From Prochlorococcus marinus (GTDB lineage Bacteria > Cyanobacteriota > Cyanobacteriia > PCC-6307 > Cyanobiaceae), in contig NZ_CVSX01000042.1 of the NCBI RefSeq assembly GCF_001180305.1, positions 62,001 to 126,000 on the forward strand: 64,000 nt of DNA, given 5' to 3'. The position numbers were made by a program, and so were the translations under genes. The notes beneath the pieces are model-generated. The model made no database searches. It saw only the letters and a program-made list of their open reading frames with translations, and had not been told where the DNA came from. Shown here piece after piece: positions 1-13,005 of this stretch; position 1 is the stretch's first letter; the number at the start of each line of letters is the position of its first letter.

Positions 1-1254
1 AAATTTTTTAAATTTTTGTGGGCAAGTATTCCTGATAAATTTGAAATCACGCGTTTAGTTTTAACTGCTCCAATTGACACATACAAGGGTTATAGAGAAT
101 GGTTAGTTAATCTTTGCGGGGAAATATCTGTAGATGAGATTGCACTTGTTGATGAACCTACTGCTGCAAGTTTAGGTATTAATGTTCCATTTGGTTCCAA
201 AATTATGACCCTAGACATTGGAGGAAGCACAATAGATATGAATATTGTCAAAATTGATGGAGGTGAAGGAAAATCTGGACCAATAGCTGAACTTTTAAAA
301 TTTAAAGGAAATGATGTCAGCTCAATTTCAAAACAAAAAATAAGATGTGCCGAAATAATCAGTAAAATAGGATCAAAAATTGGTGGTAAAGATATTGATC
401 AATGGATAATTAATTATTTTATTCCAGATAATAAATATACAATTAATCTTTTAAAGGCAGAAGAAATAAAATGCAAGCTCAGCTCATATGCAATCAATTA
501 TGAAAATAAATATCCAATAAAATTATTAAGTGAAGACAATCAAGAAAAAGAATTTTACCTAAGTAAAGAAATATTTGAGAAGATAATAATTGATAATAAT
601 CTTCTTAATCACCTTAATTCCTTGCTTAAAGATTTATTAAATGAAGCAAGAGGCAAATTTTGCACAATAGATGACTTAAGCGCAATTATTTTAGTTGGAG
701 GCGGGACCCAAATACCATTAATTCAAGAATGGATTAAAAAAAAGATTTCAAAAGTTGAAATAAAGTCCCCGCCACCTATTGAATCAATTGCTTTGGGGGC
801 TTTAAAAATGACCCCAGGAGTAAAAATTAAAGACATTTTAAATAAAGGATTATCCATAAGATTATTGAATAGAAGAGAACAAAAAACCTTCTGGCATCCT
901 ATTTTTTGTAAAGGACAAACATGGCCTACTGAAAACCCATTTAAACTTATCCTTCAGGCCAGTAAAAAAAATCAGGAAATATTTGAAATAATAATTGGCG
1001 AAACAAAAAAAGAAAGAGAATATGATGTGATTTTTGAAAATGGATTACCAAAATTGTCAGAGGTTCAAAGTGAAGAAGAAATTATTAAATGGGACAAATC
1101 ACCACTTAAAATCAAACTGAAAAATTGTTCTAATCTTGGAGAAGACAACCTAATACTTTTTTTTAGAATAAACAAAAAAGCTGATTTGTTGGTTAAGTGT
1201 TACGACATTCTAAATGAGTTTTTAGGAGAATATAATTTAGGAAATATTTTCTGA
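1..1254 (+). CDS. Hsp70 (DnaK)-like protein, 5' end outside the window
   Basis: The reading frame is open from the first base, so the start lies upstream; a TTG at 16 is only an internal codon. The visible ~417 residues hold the second half of an actin-type ATPase. A DEPTAASLGI segment at about residue 47 is followed by LDIGGSTIDM (about 66), the phosphate-2 type loop, and by ILVGGGTQIPLI (about 225), the adenosine motif. This fits a divergent Hsp70 rather than canonical DnaK, because the C-terminal part is short and does not look like the standard substrate-binding domain. It converges on pyrR with one base between the stops. Chaperone function is inferred from family; the client is unknown. 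Confidence 0.8.
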   Translation, partial: KFFKFLWASIPDKFEITRLVLTAPIDTYKGYREWLVNLCGEISVDEIALVDEPTAASLGINVPFGSKIMTLDIGGSTIDMNIVKIDGGEGKSGPIAELLKFKGNDVSSISKQKIRCAEIISKIGSKIGGKDIDQWIINYFIPDNKYTINLLKAEEIKCKLSSYAINYENKYPIKLLSEDNQEKEFYLSKEIFEKIIIDNNLLNHLNSLLKDLLNEARGKFCTIDDLSAIILVGGGTQIPLIQEWIKKKISKVEIKSPPPIESIALGALKMTPGVKIKDILNKGLSIRLLNRREQKTFWHPIFCKGQTWPTENPFKLILQASKKNQEIFEIIIGETKKEREYDVIFENGLPKLSEVQSEEEIIKWDKSPLKIKLKNCSNLGEDNLILFFRINKKADLLVKCYDILNEFLGEYNLGNIF

Positions 1255-1255
1255 A

Positions 1256-1798
1256 CTAAAGTTGTTCGATAAAAACTCCTTCTTCTTTATCAATATCATT
1301 TAGACGTAAATGAATATTTTCATTTTTACTGGTCGTTATTTTTTTACCGCAAAAGTCGGGCTGAATAGGAAGTTCTCTAAAACCTCTATCTATCATAACT
1401 AATAACATCACTCTTTTAGGTCTTCCCCATGAATACAAAGCATCCATTGCAGCTCTTATTGTTCTACCTGTATAAATCACATCATCTATCAAGAGTATTT
1501 CTTGTTTCTCAATAGGAGTAGGGATATCTGTTGCTTGTATCAAGCGAGTTCCAACCCTATTCTGATCATCTCTATAAAAAGTAGGATCAATTATCCCTTT
1601 TCTTATTTTTGTACCTGTCTTATAGGATAATTCTTTTTCTAAAACTTCAGCCAAGTTTATACCTCTCGTGGGAATACCTACCAAAAGAAGATTGTCTAAG
1701 TTTTTTACTTTTTCAATAATTTCGGAAGTTAAACGCGAAAGGGTTTTTCTAAGCTCAACTTGCGAAAGTATCACGATCCTTTTACTTTTATTAGGCAT
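1256..1798 (-). CDS. pyrR: PyrR, bifunctional pyrimidine regulator / uracil phosphoribosyltransferase
   Basis: At 180 residues it has the normal length for PyrR. The PRPP-binding loop ILLIDDVIYTGRT lies at about residues 101-113, and the PTRG turn at 43-46 is typical of the family. The family converts uracil plus PRPP to UMP, and in many bacteria it also binds pyr mRNA to attenuate transcription. No pyrimidine genes adjoin it here, so an attenuation role cannot be inferred from context. It is divergent from gpmI and convergent with the Hsp70-like gene. A plain phosphoribosyltransferase without RNA binding remains possible. Confidence 0.9.
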   Translation of the reverse strand: MPNKSKRIVILSQVELRKTLSRLTSEIIEKVKNLDNLLLVGIPTRGINLAEVLEKELSYKTGTKIRKGIIDPTFYRDDQNRVGTRLIQATDIPTPIEKQEILLIDDVIYTGRTIRAAMDALYSWGRPKRVMLLVMIDRGFRELPIQPDFCGKKITTSKNENIHLRLNDIDKEEGVFIEQL

Positions 1799-1934
1799 GA
1801 TTTATCAACAAATAAAATACATTCAATATTTTTTAAATTAGCAAAAGCTAACCATGTTAAATATAAATTGTTAAAGAGTAGCGTTTAAAGCTAAATTTAA
1901 GATTGGATCACTTAATAATGAATTTGATCTAAAT

Positions 1935-3557
1935 ATGTCAAAGATTAGCAGCAAAAATATAAATAGATTAAATGCTCCCCAGAGTCCTGTAGTTCTTGCA
2001 ATACTCGATGGATGGGGATACCGAGAAGAATTATCAGACAATGCTATAAAAAGTGCAAGCACACCAATAATGGATTCATTGTGGCATGCCTACCCTCACA
2101 CTCTAATAAGCGCTAGTGGATCAGATGTAGGCCTACCAGATGGTCAAATGGGTAATTCTGAGGTAGGTCATCTCACCATTGGCTCTGGAAGAATAATCCA
2201 ACAAGAGCTTGTAAGAATTTCAAATGTTGTAAAAAATAATCAATTAGGAATGATTAATGAGTTACAAGAGATTGCTGATTCATTAAAGAAGAGCAATGCT
2301 ACTTTGCATATTACGGGATTATGCTCTGACGGAGGAGTACATAGTCATATTGATCATTTATTAGGTTTAATAAAATGGGCTTCTGAAAATGGAATAAAAA
2401 ATGTTGCAATTCATATTATTACCGATGGAAGAGATACTCCAGCAAAAAGTGCATCTAAATATCTAAATCAAATAGAGTCCTGCATAAAAAAATTCAATAC
2501 AGGAGAAATAGCCTCTATATGTGGAAGATACTGGATAATGGATAGAAATCTTTTATGGGAAAGAACAGAAAAAGCATATGCTAATTTGACTAATCCAGAT
2601 GTCAAAATAACAGATATTTCTCCTCAGGATTATATAAAAAAGAGTTATGAAAATAACATAACAGATGAATTTATCGAGCCCATAAGAATTTCTAAAAATT
2701 ACCTGAAAGATGGTGATAGTTTGATTTGCTTTAATTTCCGTCCAGACAGGGCAAGACAAATAATTCAATCTCTTTCAGAGAAAAAATTCTCCGAATTTAA
2801 AAGAAAAATTTTTCCAAATCTAGATTTAGTTACTTTTACTCAATATGACCAAAAATTCCCTGTTAAAGTTGCATTCCCTCCTGAATCTCTCAATAACTTT
2901 ATCGGTCAAATAGTTTCAGAAAATGGATTTAAACAATACAGAACGGCTGAAACAGAAAAATATCCTCACGTTACATATTTTTTCAATGGAGGAGTAGAAA
3001 TACCATTACCAGGAGAAGAGAGACATTTAATTCCATCTCCAAGAGTAGCAACCTATGATATGGCACCTGAAATGTCTGCTGAAGAATTAACTCTTAGTTG
3101 CTCTAAAGCAATTAAAAGTGGCAATTATGCTTTTGTCGTTATCAATTTTGCTAATCCAGATATGGTGGGTCATACAGGCAACATGGAGGCGACAATCAAA
3201 GCTATAGAAAAAGTTGATAAATGCATAGGTCAAATAGTAAATGCTACTGGAGAAGTAGGTGGAAGTATCCTTATAACTGCCGATCATGGTAATGCAGAGG
3301 TAATGAAGGGTCCTGCAGGAGAACCATGGACTGCGCACACTATAAATAAAGTTCCATTAATTTTTATTGAGGGTGAAAAAAGAAAAATCCCAAATATGGG
3401 GAATGAGATTTATTTAAGAGAAAATGCTGGTTTAGCAGATATTGCCCCAACTTTATTACAGTTGTTAAACCTCCCAATTCCAAAAGAAATGACAGGAAAA
3501 TCTTTAATTAAAGAAATCGAATTAAAAGGTTATAATAAAGTTGTACAACACGTTTAA
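1935..3557 (+). CDS. gpmI: 2,3-bisphosphoglycerate-independent phosphoglycerate mutase
   Basis: This 540-residue protein has the alkaline-phosphatase-fold metal sites of iPGM. They are DGWG at residues 25-28, the catalytic serine at about residue 75 within [21 protein letters not shown] near residue 405, and ADHGN near residue 450. It interconverts 3- and 2-phosphoglycerate in the cytoplasm using a phosphoserine intermediate and two Mn ions. The ATG at 1935 was chosen because conserved sequence starts about 20 residues later. secG follows 23 bases downstream, so the two are probably cotranscribed and end at the hairpin at 3821-3840. Confidence 0.96.
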   Translation: MSKISSKNINRLNAPQSPVVLAILDGWGYREELSDNAIKSASTPIMDSLWHAYPHTLISASGSDVGLPDGQMGNSEVGHLTIGSGRIIQQELVRISNVVKNNQLGMINELQEIADSLKKSNATLHITGLCSDGGVHSHIDHLLGLIKWASENGIKNVAIHIITDGRDTPAKSASKYLNQIESCIKKFNTGEIASICGRYWIMDRNLLWERTEKAYANLTNPDVKITDISPQDYIKKSYENNITDEFIEPIRISKNYLKDGDSLICFNFRPDRARQIIQSLSEKKFSEFKRKIFPNLDLVTFTQYDQKFPVKVAFPPESLNNFIGQIVSENGFKQYRTAETEKYPHVTYFFNGGVEIPLPGEERHLIPSPRVATYDMAPEMSAEELTLSCSKAIKSGNYAFVVINFANPDMVGHTGNMEATIKAIEKVDKCIGQIVNATGEVGGSILITADHGNAEVMKGPAGEPWTAHTINKVPLIFIEGEKRKIPNMGNEIYLRENAGLADIAPTLLQLLNLPIPKEMTGKSLIKEIELKGYNKVVQHV

Positions 3558-3580
3558 AGTCAATACAAATCTTTTAAGCA

Positions 3581-3808
3581 ATGATTCAAATTCTCAGTTG
3601 GATATGGGTTTTTTCTGGAGTTCTTCTGATCCTTTTAGTTTTACTTCATAGTCCAAAAGGTGATGGAATGGGAGGAATAGCAGCAAGTGGAAGTACAATG
3701 TTTAACAGCGCAAGTAGTGCAGAAGCGTCTCTTAATAAATTAACTTGGACTTTTTTAATTATATTTTTGTCTCTCGCAATTATTCTTAGCGCTGGCTGGA
3801 TCTCATAA
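3581..3808 (+). CDS. secG: Preprotein translocase subunit SecG
   Basis: A 75-residue protein with two hydrophobic segments (about 4-24 and 50-72) separated by a polar loop containing SPKGDGMGG, as expected for SecG. It supports the SecYEG channel in the cytoplasmic or thylakoid membrane. It sits 23 bases after gpmI, an association I treat as transcriptional only. A perfect palindrome 12 bases after its stop probably ends the transcript. Confidence 0.92.
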   Translation: MIQILSWIWVFSGVLLILLVLLHSPKGDGMGGIAASGSTMFNSASSAEASLNKLTWTFLIIFLSLAIILSAGWIS

Positions 3809-3820
3809 AATCAAAAAAAA

Positions 3821-3840
3821 GGGATCATTTAAATGATCCC
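3821..3840. terminator. Bidirectional intrinsic terminator between secG and groL
   Basis: A perfect 20-base palindrome (GGGATCATTT/AAATGATCCC) lies between two convergent stops. Read on the minus strand it is followed by eight T residues (complement of 3813-3820), a strong intrinsic terminator for groES-groL. On the plus strand only TTT then AT-rich sequence follows, so it is weaker for secG. It is the one clear terminator in the window. Confidence 0.88.
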
Positions 3841-3875
3841 TTTAAAATAAATTTAATTATTTAACTATTATTTAG

Positions 3876-5540
<1,665 letters not shown>

Positions 5541-5564
5541 TTAATAATTTTTGAAACAAATATT

Positions 5565-5876
5565 TTAGCCTACTACAGCCAAAATATCTTTTTCTGAAAG
5601 CAAGACATATTCGTCTCCTCCCAATTTGATGTCGGTTCCAGCATATTTGCTGTACAAGACTTTGTCGCCAATACTCACTTCAGGAGTTTGTCGAGAACCA
5701 TCGTCATTAAGTTTCCCAGGACCTACCTGAGCAACTTCCCCAACCTGTGGTTTTTCTTTAGCTGTATCAGGCAAAAGTATGCCCCCAGCAGTTTTTTCCT
5801 CAGATGCGGAAACTTTAATAAATATTCTATCTCCCAGTGGTTTTACTGTAGAGACTGTAAGTGAAACAGCTGCCAT
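5565..5876 (-). CDS. groES: Co-chaperonin GroES (10 kDa)
   Basis: A 103-residue protein. It shows [10 protein letters not shown] near residue 13, the mobile-loop segment [18 protein letters not shown] (about 27-44) that contacts GroEL, and [13 protein letters not shown] near the C-terminus. It caps the GroEL ring. It is the first gene of the groES-groL operon and diverges from atpD across a 219-base gap. The leader lacks a purine-rich Shine-Dalgarno; the minus strand instead reads CCTCC shortly before the ATG. Confidence 0.97.
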   Translation of the reverse strand: MAAVSLTVSTVKPLGDRIFIKVSASEEKTAGGILLPDTAKEKPQVGEVAQVGPGKLNDDGSRQTPEVSIGDKVLYSKYAGTDIKLGGDEYVLLSEKDILAVVG

Positions 5877-7556
<1,680 letters not shown>

Positions 7557-7595
7557 ATACTTTTATATATTTAACATTCAATAATTTTAAAATTA

Positions 7596-8000
7596 ATGGC
7601 AATTTCTCTTAAAGTTTTAGCTCCTAATAAAAATGTCTATCAAGGTGAAGCTGAAGAAGTTATCCTTCCAAGTACTACTGGACAAATTGGTGTACTTCCC
7701 GGACATATTTCGTTAGTTACTGCCATAGATATTGGCGTTTTAAGGCTAAGAATGAATTCTCAGTGGAAATCTATAGCTTTAATGGGGGGCTTCGCTGAAA
7801 TTGAATCAGATGAAGTTATAGTTTTAGTCAACAATGCAGAAATTGGATCTGAAATTAATGTTCAAAATGCTGAAGAAGATCTTAAAGAAGCAAAATTAGC
7901 AATTAGTAAATTCTCTGAAAATGAAAAAAATCCAGAGAAAATTAAGGCCTTGAAAGAGGCTTCGAAGGCTGAGGCGAGAATTCAAGCTGCAAAGAACTAA
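7596..8000 (+). CDS. atpC: ATP synthase F1 subunit epsilon
   Basis: A 134-residue protein. The N-terminal beta-sandwich includes [14 protein letters not shown] (about 25-38), and a helical C-terminal hairpin follows from residue 85. This subunit binds gamma and inhibits ATP hydrolysis. It follows atpD by 39 bases and is surely cotranscribed. Its stop lies three bases from the stop of the convergent PSRP-3 gene, leaving no room for a terminator. Confidence 0.96.
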   Translation: MAISLKVLAPNKNVYQGEAEEVILPSTTGQIGVLPGHISLVTAIDIGVLRLRMNSQWKSIALMGGFAEIESDEVIVLVNNAEIGSEINVQNAEEDLKEAKLAISKFSENEKNPEKIKALKEASKAEARIQAAKN

Positions 8001-8003
8001 TTA

Positions 8004-8480
8004 TTAAGCAGTTCCACAAAAAGTTACTTCGGGAAACTTTAACTTGGCTTCTTCAAGTTTTTTTGTTTTACCCTCTTCTTGCCAATAATTTATAACTTCA
8101 GTAGCTTTATTCAATATTTCAACTCTCTCGCTATCCGTAATCCAACCTTTATTCTCAAGTTCACTTTTTAATTTTTCCCATGCATCATCTCTAGGCCAAA
8201 AGTAATAAGCAGTAAGAGGACTTGGTCCTCCACCAACTATTTGATCTACAGCTAAAGCAACATTATCTGGCAACCACAACACTTTAATGATAAACCTTCC
8301 TTCGTCAGGTTTTGGAGTATACCCAGAAGGCACTCCATCTTCATCAATCGTGGCTGCTGCTAATACAGCTGTAGCACCCATCATTCCAGTATTAGGAGAT
8401 GATTTTTCAGATTTAGGATGATCACTGTTTTTTTCTTTTTTTTCTGTTGGATTTTGATTTAACTTATCTGATGAGGTCAT
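8004..8480 (-). CDS. ycf65: PSRP-3/Ycf65 family ribosome-associated protein
   Basis: A 158-residue protein. The first ~60 residues are polar, Lys/Ser-rich low-complexity sequence; the remainder is a PSRP-3/Ycf65 domain. Diagnostic segments are [15 protein letters not shown] (about 66-80), [15 protein letters not shown] (about 87-101) and EVINYWQ (about 131). The family is a plastid and cyanobacterial small-subunit ribosomal protein. The long N-terminal extension is unusual compared with plastid forms of about 100 residues, and an internal start cannot be excluded, although no later Met fits well. Confidence 0.88.
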   Translation of the reverse strand: MTSSDKLNQNPTEKKEKNSDHPKSEKSSPNTGMMGATAVLAAATIDEDGVPSGYTPKPDEGRFIIKVLWLPDNVALAVDQIVGGGPSPLTAYYFWPRDDAWEKLKSELENKGWITDSERVEILNKATEVINYWQEEGKTKKLEEAKLKFPEVTFCGTA

Positions 8481-8586
8481 TCACTTATTTATGTTCATTA
8501 GATAATTTATCAGTTGATGGTAACATTTTGATTGATTTGTTCAAAATTTCCTGATTTTAATAATTGATATTTTCTTATATATAGTT

Positions 8587-8745
8587 TTATCTATCATAAG
8601 AAACTTGATAAAAATCGTAAATTGTAGCTTCCAATGAATCCCATAGATCTTTAGGGATATCGTTTTCTTCCGCAAACATTCCAAGCTGACTGGCCAAGCC
8701 TCTTGCTTGAGAGAGTTTTGAATCATATGAATCTGACTTATTCAT
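8587..8745 (-). CDS. Small hypothetical protein, 52 aa
   Basis: An ATG at 8745 opens 52 codons to TAA at 8587. The product starts MNKSDSYDSK, contains SQLGMFAEENDIPKDLW (about 19-35) and ends YQVSYDR. Its composition is protein-like: acidic, helix-compatible, with a mix of aromatic residues near the C-terminus. It fills the otherwise empty gap between pepP and the PSRP-3 gene, on their strand. A longer frame on the same strand overlaps it but is basic and Ile/Lys-rich, like random AT-rich sequence. I do not recognise a family or function. Confidence 0.65.
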   Translation of the reverse strand: MNKSDSYDSKLSQARGLASQLGMFAEENDIPKDLWDSLEATIYDFYQVSYDR

Positions 8746-8801
8746 TTTTTTTAATCTTAAAACTTTATAAAAATATATCTAATAACTTGATAAGTCAAAT
8801 C

Positions 8802-10127
8802 TTAAAATTCTAAATCAGAAATTTCTTTAAGTGCAGCAATACTTAAAACTTCTGGGTTTGATTCTTTGACCAATACATCATCTTCAATTCTTATCCCAAT
8901 ACCTTTCCATTTCTCATCAATAGCGGGTTGTCCCTCAGGGACTGGAATTCTATCACTTATGTAAATACCTGGTTCCACTGTAAGAACCATGCCATTCTGA
9001 AATGAGACTTCATAGTCTCCCATCCTGTAAGCACCAACATCATGTACATCCAAACCAAGCCAATGTCCAGTTCTGTGCATGTAAAGATGTTTATATGATT
9101 GATTCTCAATTATCTCCTCAGTACTACCGGACAATAAACCAATTTCTTTTAGTCCCTCTATCAGAATTTTTAAAGCAACATTATGAACAGCACTTGAATT
9201 TGATCCAATTACTGCAGTCTTGATTGCAGCTTCTTGGGCACTCAATACAATTTCATATATTACTTTTTGCTCTTCAGAAAATTTTCCACTTATAGGAATA
9301 GTTCTTGTTATGTCTCCATTGTAATAGTCAGATAAGGAACAACCTGCATCTACCAACAGTAAGTCTCCCTTTTTCAAAGGTGAATTATTTGAAGTGTAAT
9401 GCAAAATACAAGAATTATCTCCTGAGGCAACAATAGTATTATAAGCGGGTCCTCTTGCCCCTTTTTCCAAAAAGAATCCTTCTAAAATACCCTGAATTTG
9501 TCTTTCATTTTTTTTTGATGAAATAGATTTCCTAACTAGTTCATGCGCTTCTGCTGAAATTTGTATAGCCTCTCTCATCCTCCTAATTTCAAATTCACTT
9601 TTAATTAATCTCATCTCATTTAAGTAAATTTCTGGAGATTTTATAGAATTTGCACCAAAACCTAACCTTGGGCTATTTTCAAGTTGTTTTGAAAACATTT
9701 CCAGAACTATCTTTTCAACTAATGGAAACTTACCAATTGAAAACACAAGTTCATCAGAACCATTAATATAACTTGAAAGTAAATCTCTAAATTCATTAAT
9801 TGAATGAGCCTTGTCAGCTTTAAACTCTTTTGTAGCTCCCTCAAGACCCCATCTAAAGCCATGCCAGACTTCGCTAATAACATCCTTAGGCGCAACAAAC
9901 AAAATAAACCTCTCTCCCTTTGGCCTATGCGACAAGAAAAGAGCTATCGCATCTGGCTCATCAAATCCAGTTAAATACCAAAAATTACTGTCTTGTCTAA
10001 AAGGATATTCACAATCTGCATGATGTTTTACAAGGTTAGCCCCAGGTATAATAGCTGCTTTTCCATCTAATTTATTTAGAAAAATTTCTCTTCTTTCTTC
10101 AAAGACTTTATTATCGGGGGCAAACAT
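8802..10127 (-). CDS. pepP: Xaa-Pro aminopeptidase (aminopeptidase P)
   Basis: A 441-residue enzyme with an N-terminal AMP_N domain (FRQDSNFWYLTGF, about 43-55) and a C-terminal pita-bread metallopeptidase domain. Metal ligands are visible as DAGCSLSDYYNGDITR (about 260-275), the His in HRTGHWLGLDVHD (about 351-363), the Glu in TVEPGIYIS (about 385) and GIRIEDDVLV (about 413). It removes an N-terminal residue that precedes proline, in the cytoplasm. It stands alone on its strand and is divergent from the DUF21/CBS gene at 10201. Confidence 0.95.
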   Translation of the reverse strand: MFAPDNKVFEERREIFLNKLDGKAAIIPGANLVKHHADCEYPFRQDSNFWYLTGFDEPDAIALFLSHRPKGERFILFVAPKDVISEVWHGFRWGLEGATKEFKADKAHSINEFRDLLSSYINGSDELVFSIGKFPLVEKIVLEMFSKQLENSPRLGFGANSIKSPEIYLNEMRLIKSEFEIRRMREAIQISAEAHELVRKSISSKKNERQIQGILEGFFLEKGARGPAYNTIVASGDNSCILHYTSNNSPLKKGDLLLVDAGCSLSDYYNGDITRTIPISGKFSEEQKVIYEIVLSAQEAAIKTAVIGSNSSAVHNVALKILIEGLKEIGLLSGSTEEIIENQSYKHLYMHRTGHWLGLDVHDVGAYRMGDYEVSFQNGMVLTVEPGIYISDRIPVPEGQPAIDEKWKGIGIRIEDDVLVKESNPEVLSIAALKEISDLEF

Positions 10128-10200
10128 AAAAAGGTATTGGCTTGTTTAAAAAAAAAATGGAAAAATGAACTATAACAAATTTAGTATTTAATTTATTTTA

Positions 10201-11184
10201 ATGGAAGCAAGCGTTTATGGTTTAATTTTACTTATCTTTATTATTTTAATTGGTTCAGCATGTTGTTCGGGAGTAGAAGCAGCTTTTTTGGCGGTTAATT
10301 CAATTAGAATTTTAGAGCTAGCCTCAAAACAGAAGCCTAAAAGTTCAGCAAATCAACTTCTTAAACTTCGCAGACATCTTGGCAGGACATTAACTGTAAT
10401 TACAATTACTAATAATGGATTTAACATAATTGGAAGTCTAATTTTAGGAGTATACGGAACTTTAGTAATTAATAGTAATTTTGGCTTAACACTATTTTCA
10501 ATCACTTTTTATGTATTAGTTGTTTTAGTTGGAGAAGTGCTCCCCAAAGCTCTTGGCACAAGATTTTCAATACAAATAGCATTATTATCTGTACCAATTT
10601 TGAGAATATTAAATACTTTAATGCGACCATTCTTAATATTAATTGAGCAAATATTTCCAGTTATTACTGCAGAAAATGAAATCTCAACTGATGAAGAAGA
10701 AATAAGGCAAATGGCAAAAATTGGGAGTCAAAAAGGTTTGATAGAAGCTGATGAAGCAGCAATGATATTAAAAGTTTTTCAATTAAATGATTTAAAAGCT
10801 AAAGATTTAATGATTCCAAGGGTATCAGCACCTTGTCTTGATGGGTCATCAAATCTCGATCAAATTTCAAAACTGATAATGTCAAATAACTCCCCATGGT
10901 GGGTTATTTTGGGAGATAAAGTTGACAAAATTCAAGGAGTAGTTAAACGTGAGAACATGTTAGCAAAATTAATTAATGGAGAAAATAAAAAATTGCTATC
11001 AGAAATTTGCGAACCTGTAGATTACATACCCGAGATGATTAAAGCAGATCAATTATTAACAAGATTTGACAAGGATCATAAAGGAGTGAAAGTAGTAGTA
11101 GATGAATTTGGGGGATTCGTGGGAATTATTGGTGCAGAAGCTGTGTTATCTGTTTTGGCAGGTTGGTGGAAAAATAAACTATGA
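10201..11184 (+). CDS. DUF21/CBS-domain membrane protein (CNNM/CorC-like)
   Basis: A 327-residue protein. The N-terminal DUF21 transmembrane domain (about 1-155) carries CCSGVEAAFLAVN near residue 22 and GEVLPKALGTRFS near residue 112, both hallmarks of the CNNM family. A CBS-type region follows (about 195-320), starting LMIPRVSAP. It lacks the C-terminal CorC_HlyC domain found in ~430-residue homologues. Family members are linked to Mg or other divalent cation export; the substrate here is unknown. Its stop overlaps the start of the GTPase gene by four bases (ATGA), so they are translationally coupled. Confidence 0.85.
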   Translation: MEASVYGLILLIFIILIGSACCSGVEAAFLAVNSIRILELASKQKPKSSANQLLKLRRHLGRTLTVITITNNGFNIIGSLILGVYGTLVINSNFGLTLFSITFYVLVVLVGEVLPKALGTRFSIQIALLSVPILRILNTLMRPFLILIEQIFPVITAENEISTDEEEIRQMAKIGSQKGLIEADEAAMILKVFQLNDLKAKDLMIPRVSAPCLDGSSNLDQISKLIMSNNSPWWVILGDKVDKIQGVVKRENMLAKLINGENKKLLSEICEPVDYIPEMIKADQLLTRFDKDHKGVKVVVDEFGGFVGIIGAEAVLSVLAGWWKNKL

Positions 11185-12422
11185 AACAATTGAATATTAA
11201 TAAAAATTATTTATTTTTAAAAAACTGGTGGGAGACAATTGACCTTACCAACCATGAAAAAAGTTTTTTTAATAGAGAAATAATTTGTTTTAATCAACAA
11301 CTTTTTAGGCTCAAAGAAAAAAAATTGAGAATAGGCGCATACGGTAAATCAGGCGTAGGGAAATCCTCTGTTTTAAATTCTCTATTAAAAAAAGACAAAT
11401 TCGAAACAAATATTATCAATGGCTCTACTCAAGAAATACAATTGGAAGAATGGAGCCTTAAAAATCAAATCCTCAAAAGTGTAGATTTACTAGATTCGCC
11501 AGGCTTTGATTTCTGCAATATTAAATACCCGGACAAACTCTACTCGCGAATAATTCACTCTGATCTTATTTTATTTATTGTTGCAGGAGATATGAATAGG
11601 AATGAAGTAAACGCAATCAGCTCCTTGATTAAAGATGGTAAGAAAATACTTGTAATCTTAAACAAAATCGATCTTTTGAAAGAAAATGAAGTAAAAGAAA
11701 TAATTGAAAATATAAAGTTTAAGTTGCCTAAAGATTTAAATATTCCAATAATTATTAATCACGAAAAAAATCTTAAAAACTATATAACTAAAATAATTCA
11801 TCAACATGGCGAAACTTTATTAGTATTAAATTCTCTTCAATTAGCTGACAAATTGTTTCTCAAGATAAAAGAGCACAGATTAAAGAAAAGACAAAAATTA
11901 GCTCAGTCAACTATTGGTAAATTTTCTACCATCAAAGCTTCGGCTGTAGCTCTTAATCCTTTTATTTTATTTGATGTTGCTGGCAGTTTTGCAATAGATG
12001 CTGCATTAATTAAAGAATTAAGTAAAATTTATGGCTTAAATTTAAAGGGTGAATCTTCAAGAAGAATATTCAAAAATATATCTTTTAATAATTTATTTTT
12101 GGGAGTTACTCAAATTGGTATTAATACATCTTTCAACCTTATTAGGAAAGTAATTTTATTAACGGCCCCTTTTACCAACGGGCTTTCATTGTTACCCTAT
12201 GGTCCTATATCAATTATTCAAGCAGCAATCGCAATTCATTCTACAAAAATCCTTGGGAAATTAGCAGCTAAAGAGATATACATAAGAGGCAAAGTTACTT
12301 ACATAGAACCTTCTATGATGATCCAAAATATAACTTTTAAAGAACCTGAGATTTTTAACCACATTAATAAATATTTATCAACTAGGAATTTAAATAATAA
12401 TTTTTTGAGTTATCTGCCGTAA
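11181..12422 (+). CDS. GTPase with C-terminal DUF697-like region
   Basis: A 413-residue P-loop GTPase. The G1 loop GKSGVGKSS is near residue 55, the G3 motif appears as DSPG (instead of DTPG) near residue 108, and the G4 NKID is near residue 160. From about residue 230 the protein is hydrophobic and Ala/Gly-rich, resembling the DUF697 region of YcjF-type membrane-associated GTPases. It overlaps the preceding DUF21/CBS gene and sits seven bases before nadD. The pairing with a transporter-like protein suggests an envelope role, but that is inference. Confidence 0.8.
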   Translation: MKQLNINKNYLFLKNWWETIDLTNHEKSFFNREIICFNQQLFRLKEKKLRIGAYGKSGVGKSSVLNSLLKKDKFETNIINGSTQEIQLEEWSLKNQILKSVDLLDSPGFDFCNIKYPDKLYSRIIHSDLILFIVAGDMNRNEVNAISSLIKDGKKILVILNKIDLLKENEVKEIIENIKFKLPKDLNIPIIINHEKNLKNYITKIIHQHGETLLVLNSLQLADKLFLKIKEHRLKKRQKLAQSTIGKFSTIKASAVALNPFILFDVAGSFAIDAALIKELSKIYGLNLKGESSRRIFKNISFNNLFLGVTQIGINTSFNLIRKVILLTAPFTNGLSLLPYGPISIIQAAIAIHSTKILGKLAAKEIYIRGKVTYIEPSMMIQNITFKEPEIFNHINKYLSTRNLNNNFLSYLP

Positions 12423-12429
12423 AGTAAAA

Positions 12430-13005
12430 ATGGAAAAAAGGATTGCTTTATTTGGTACTAGCGCAGATCCACCCACCATTGGACATAAAAAAATACTGGA
12501 AGAATTATCTCATGTTTATGATTTTACAATAAGTTATGTAAGCAATAATCCCCAAAAAAAGCATAAAGAGGATATCTCAATTCGTAGCCATTTATTAAAA
12601 ACTTTGATTGAAGATTTAGATAATCCCAATATTTTATTTAATCAATCAATTAGTAGCCAATGGGCAATAGAATCAATAGTAAATTGCAAAAAAATTTATA
12701 AATCTGATAATTTAGATTTTGTTATTGGTAGTGACTTACTTAAAGATATTTTCTGTTGGAAAAATTTCGAGAAAATTATAAAGGAGGTAAATTTTTTTAT
12801 AATATTAAGACAGGGGTATCCAGTTGAATCAAATACTCTAAAAATGCTAGAAAATCACAAAGTTAAATTTAAGATTGCAACGATAAAAATCCCAAACATC
12901 TCAAGTTCCAATTTCAGATTATGTGCTGACTACTCCAATTTACCAACGTCATTAATAGATATTGTTAAGAAGAATAATTTATACATATCTACTAAATTAG
13001 TTTAA
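12430..13005 (+). CDS. nadD: Nicotinate-nucleotide adenylyltransferase
   Basis: A 191-residue nucleotidyltransferase. LFGTSADPPTIGH (7-19) contains the family (H/T)xGH motif as T16-I-G-H19. The C-terminal ISxxxFR-type motif appears as ISSSNFR near residue 157. It makes deamido-NAD from NaMN and ATP. nadE begins in its stop codon (TAATG at 13003), so the last two steps of NAD synthesis are encoded together. Confidence 0.93.
   Translation: MEKRIALFGTSADPPTIGHKKILEELSHVYDFTISYVSNNPQKKHKEDISIRSHLLKTLIEDLDNPNILFNQSISSQWAIESIVNCKKIYKSDNLDFVIGSDLLKDIFCWKNFEKIIKEVNFFIILRQGYPVESNTLKMLENHKVKFKIATIKIPNISSSNFRLCADYSNLPTSLIDIVKKNNLYISTKLV

Noticed and set aside
8541..8726. 61-codon minus-strand frame in the gap before pepP
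   Set aside because: It overlaps the better 52-aa frame, and its Ile/Lys-rich product looks like translated AT-rich sequence.
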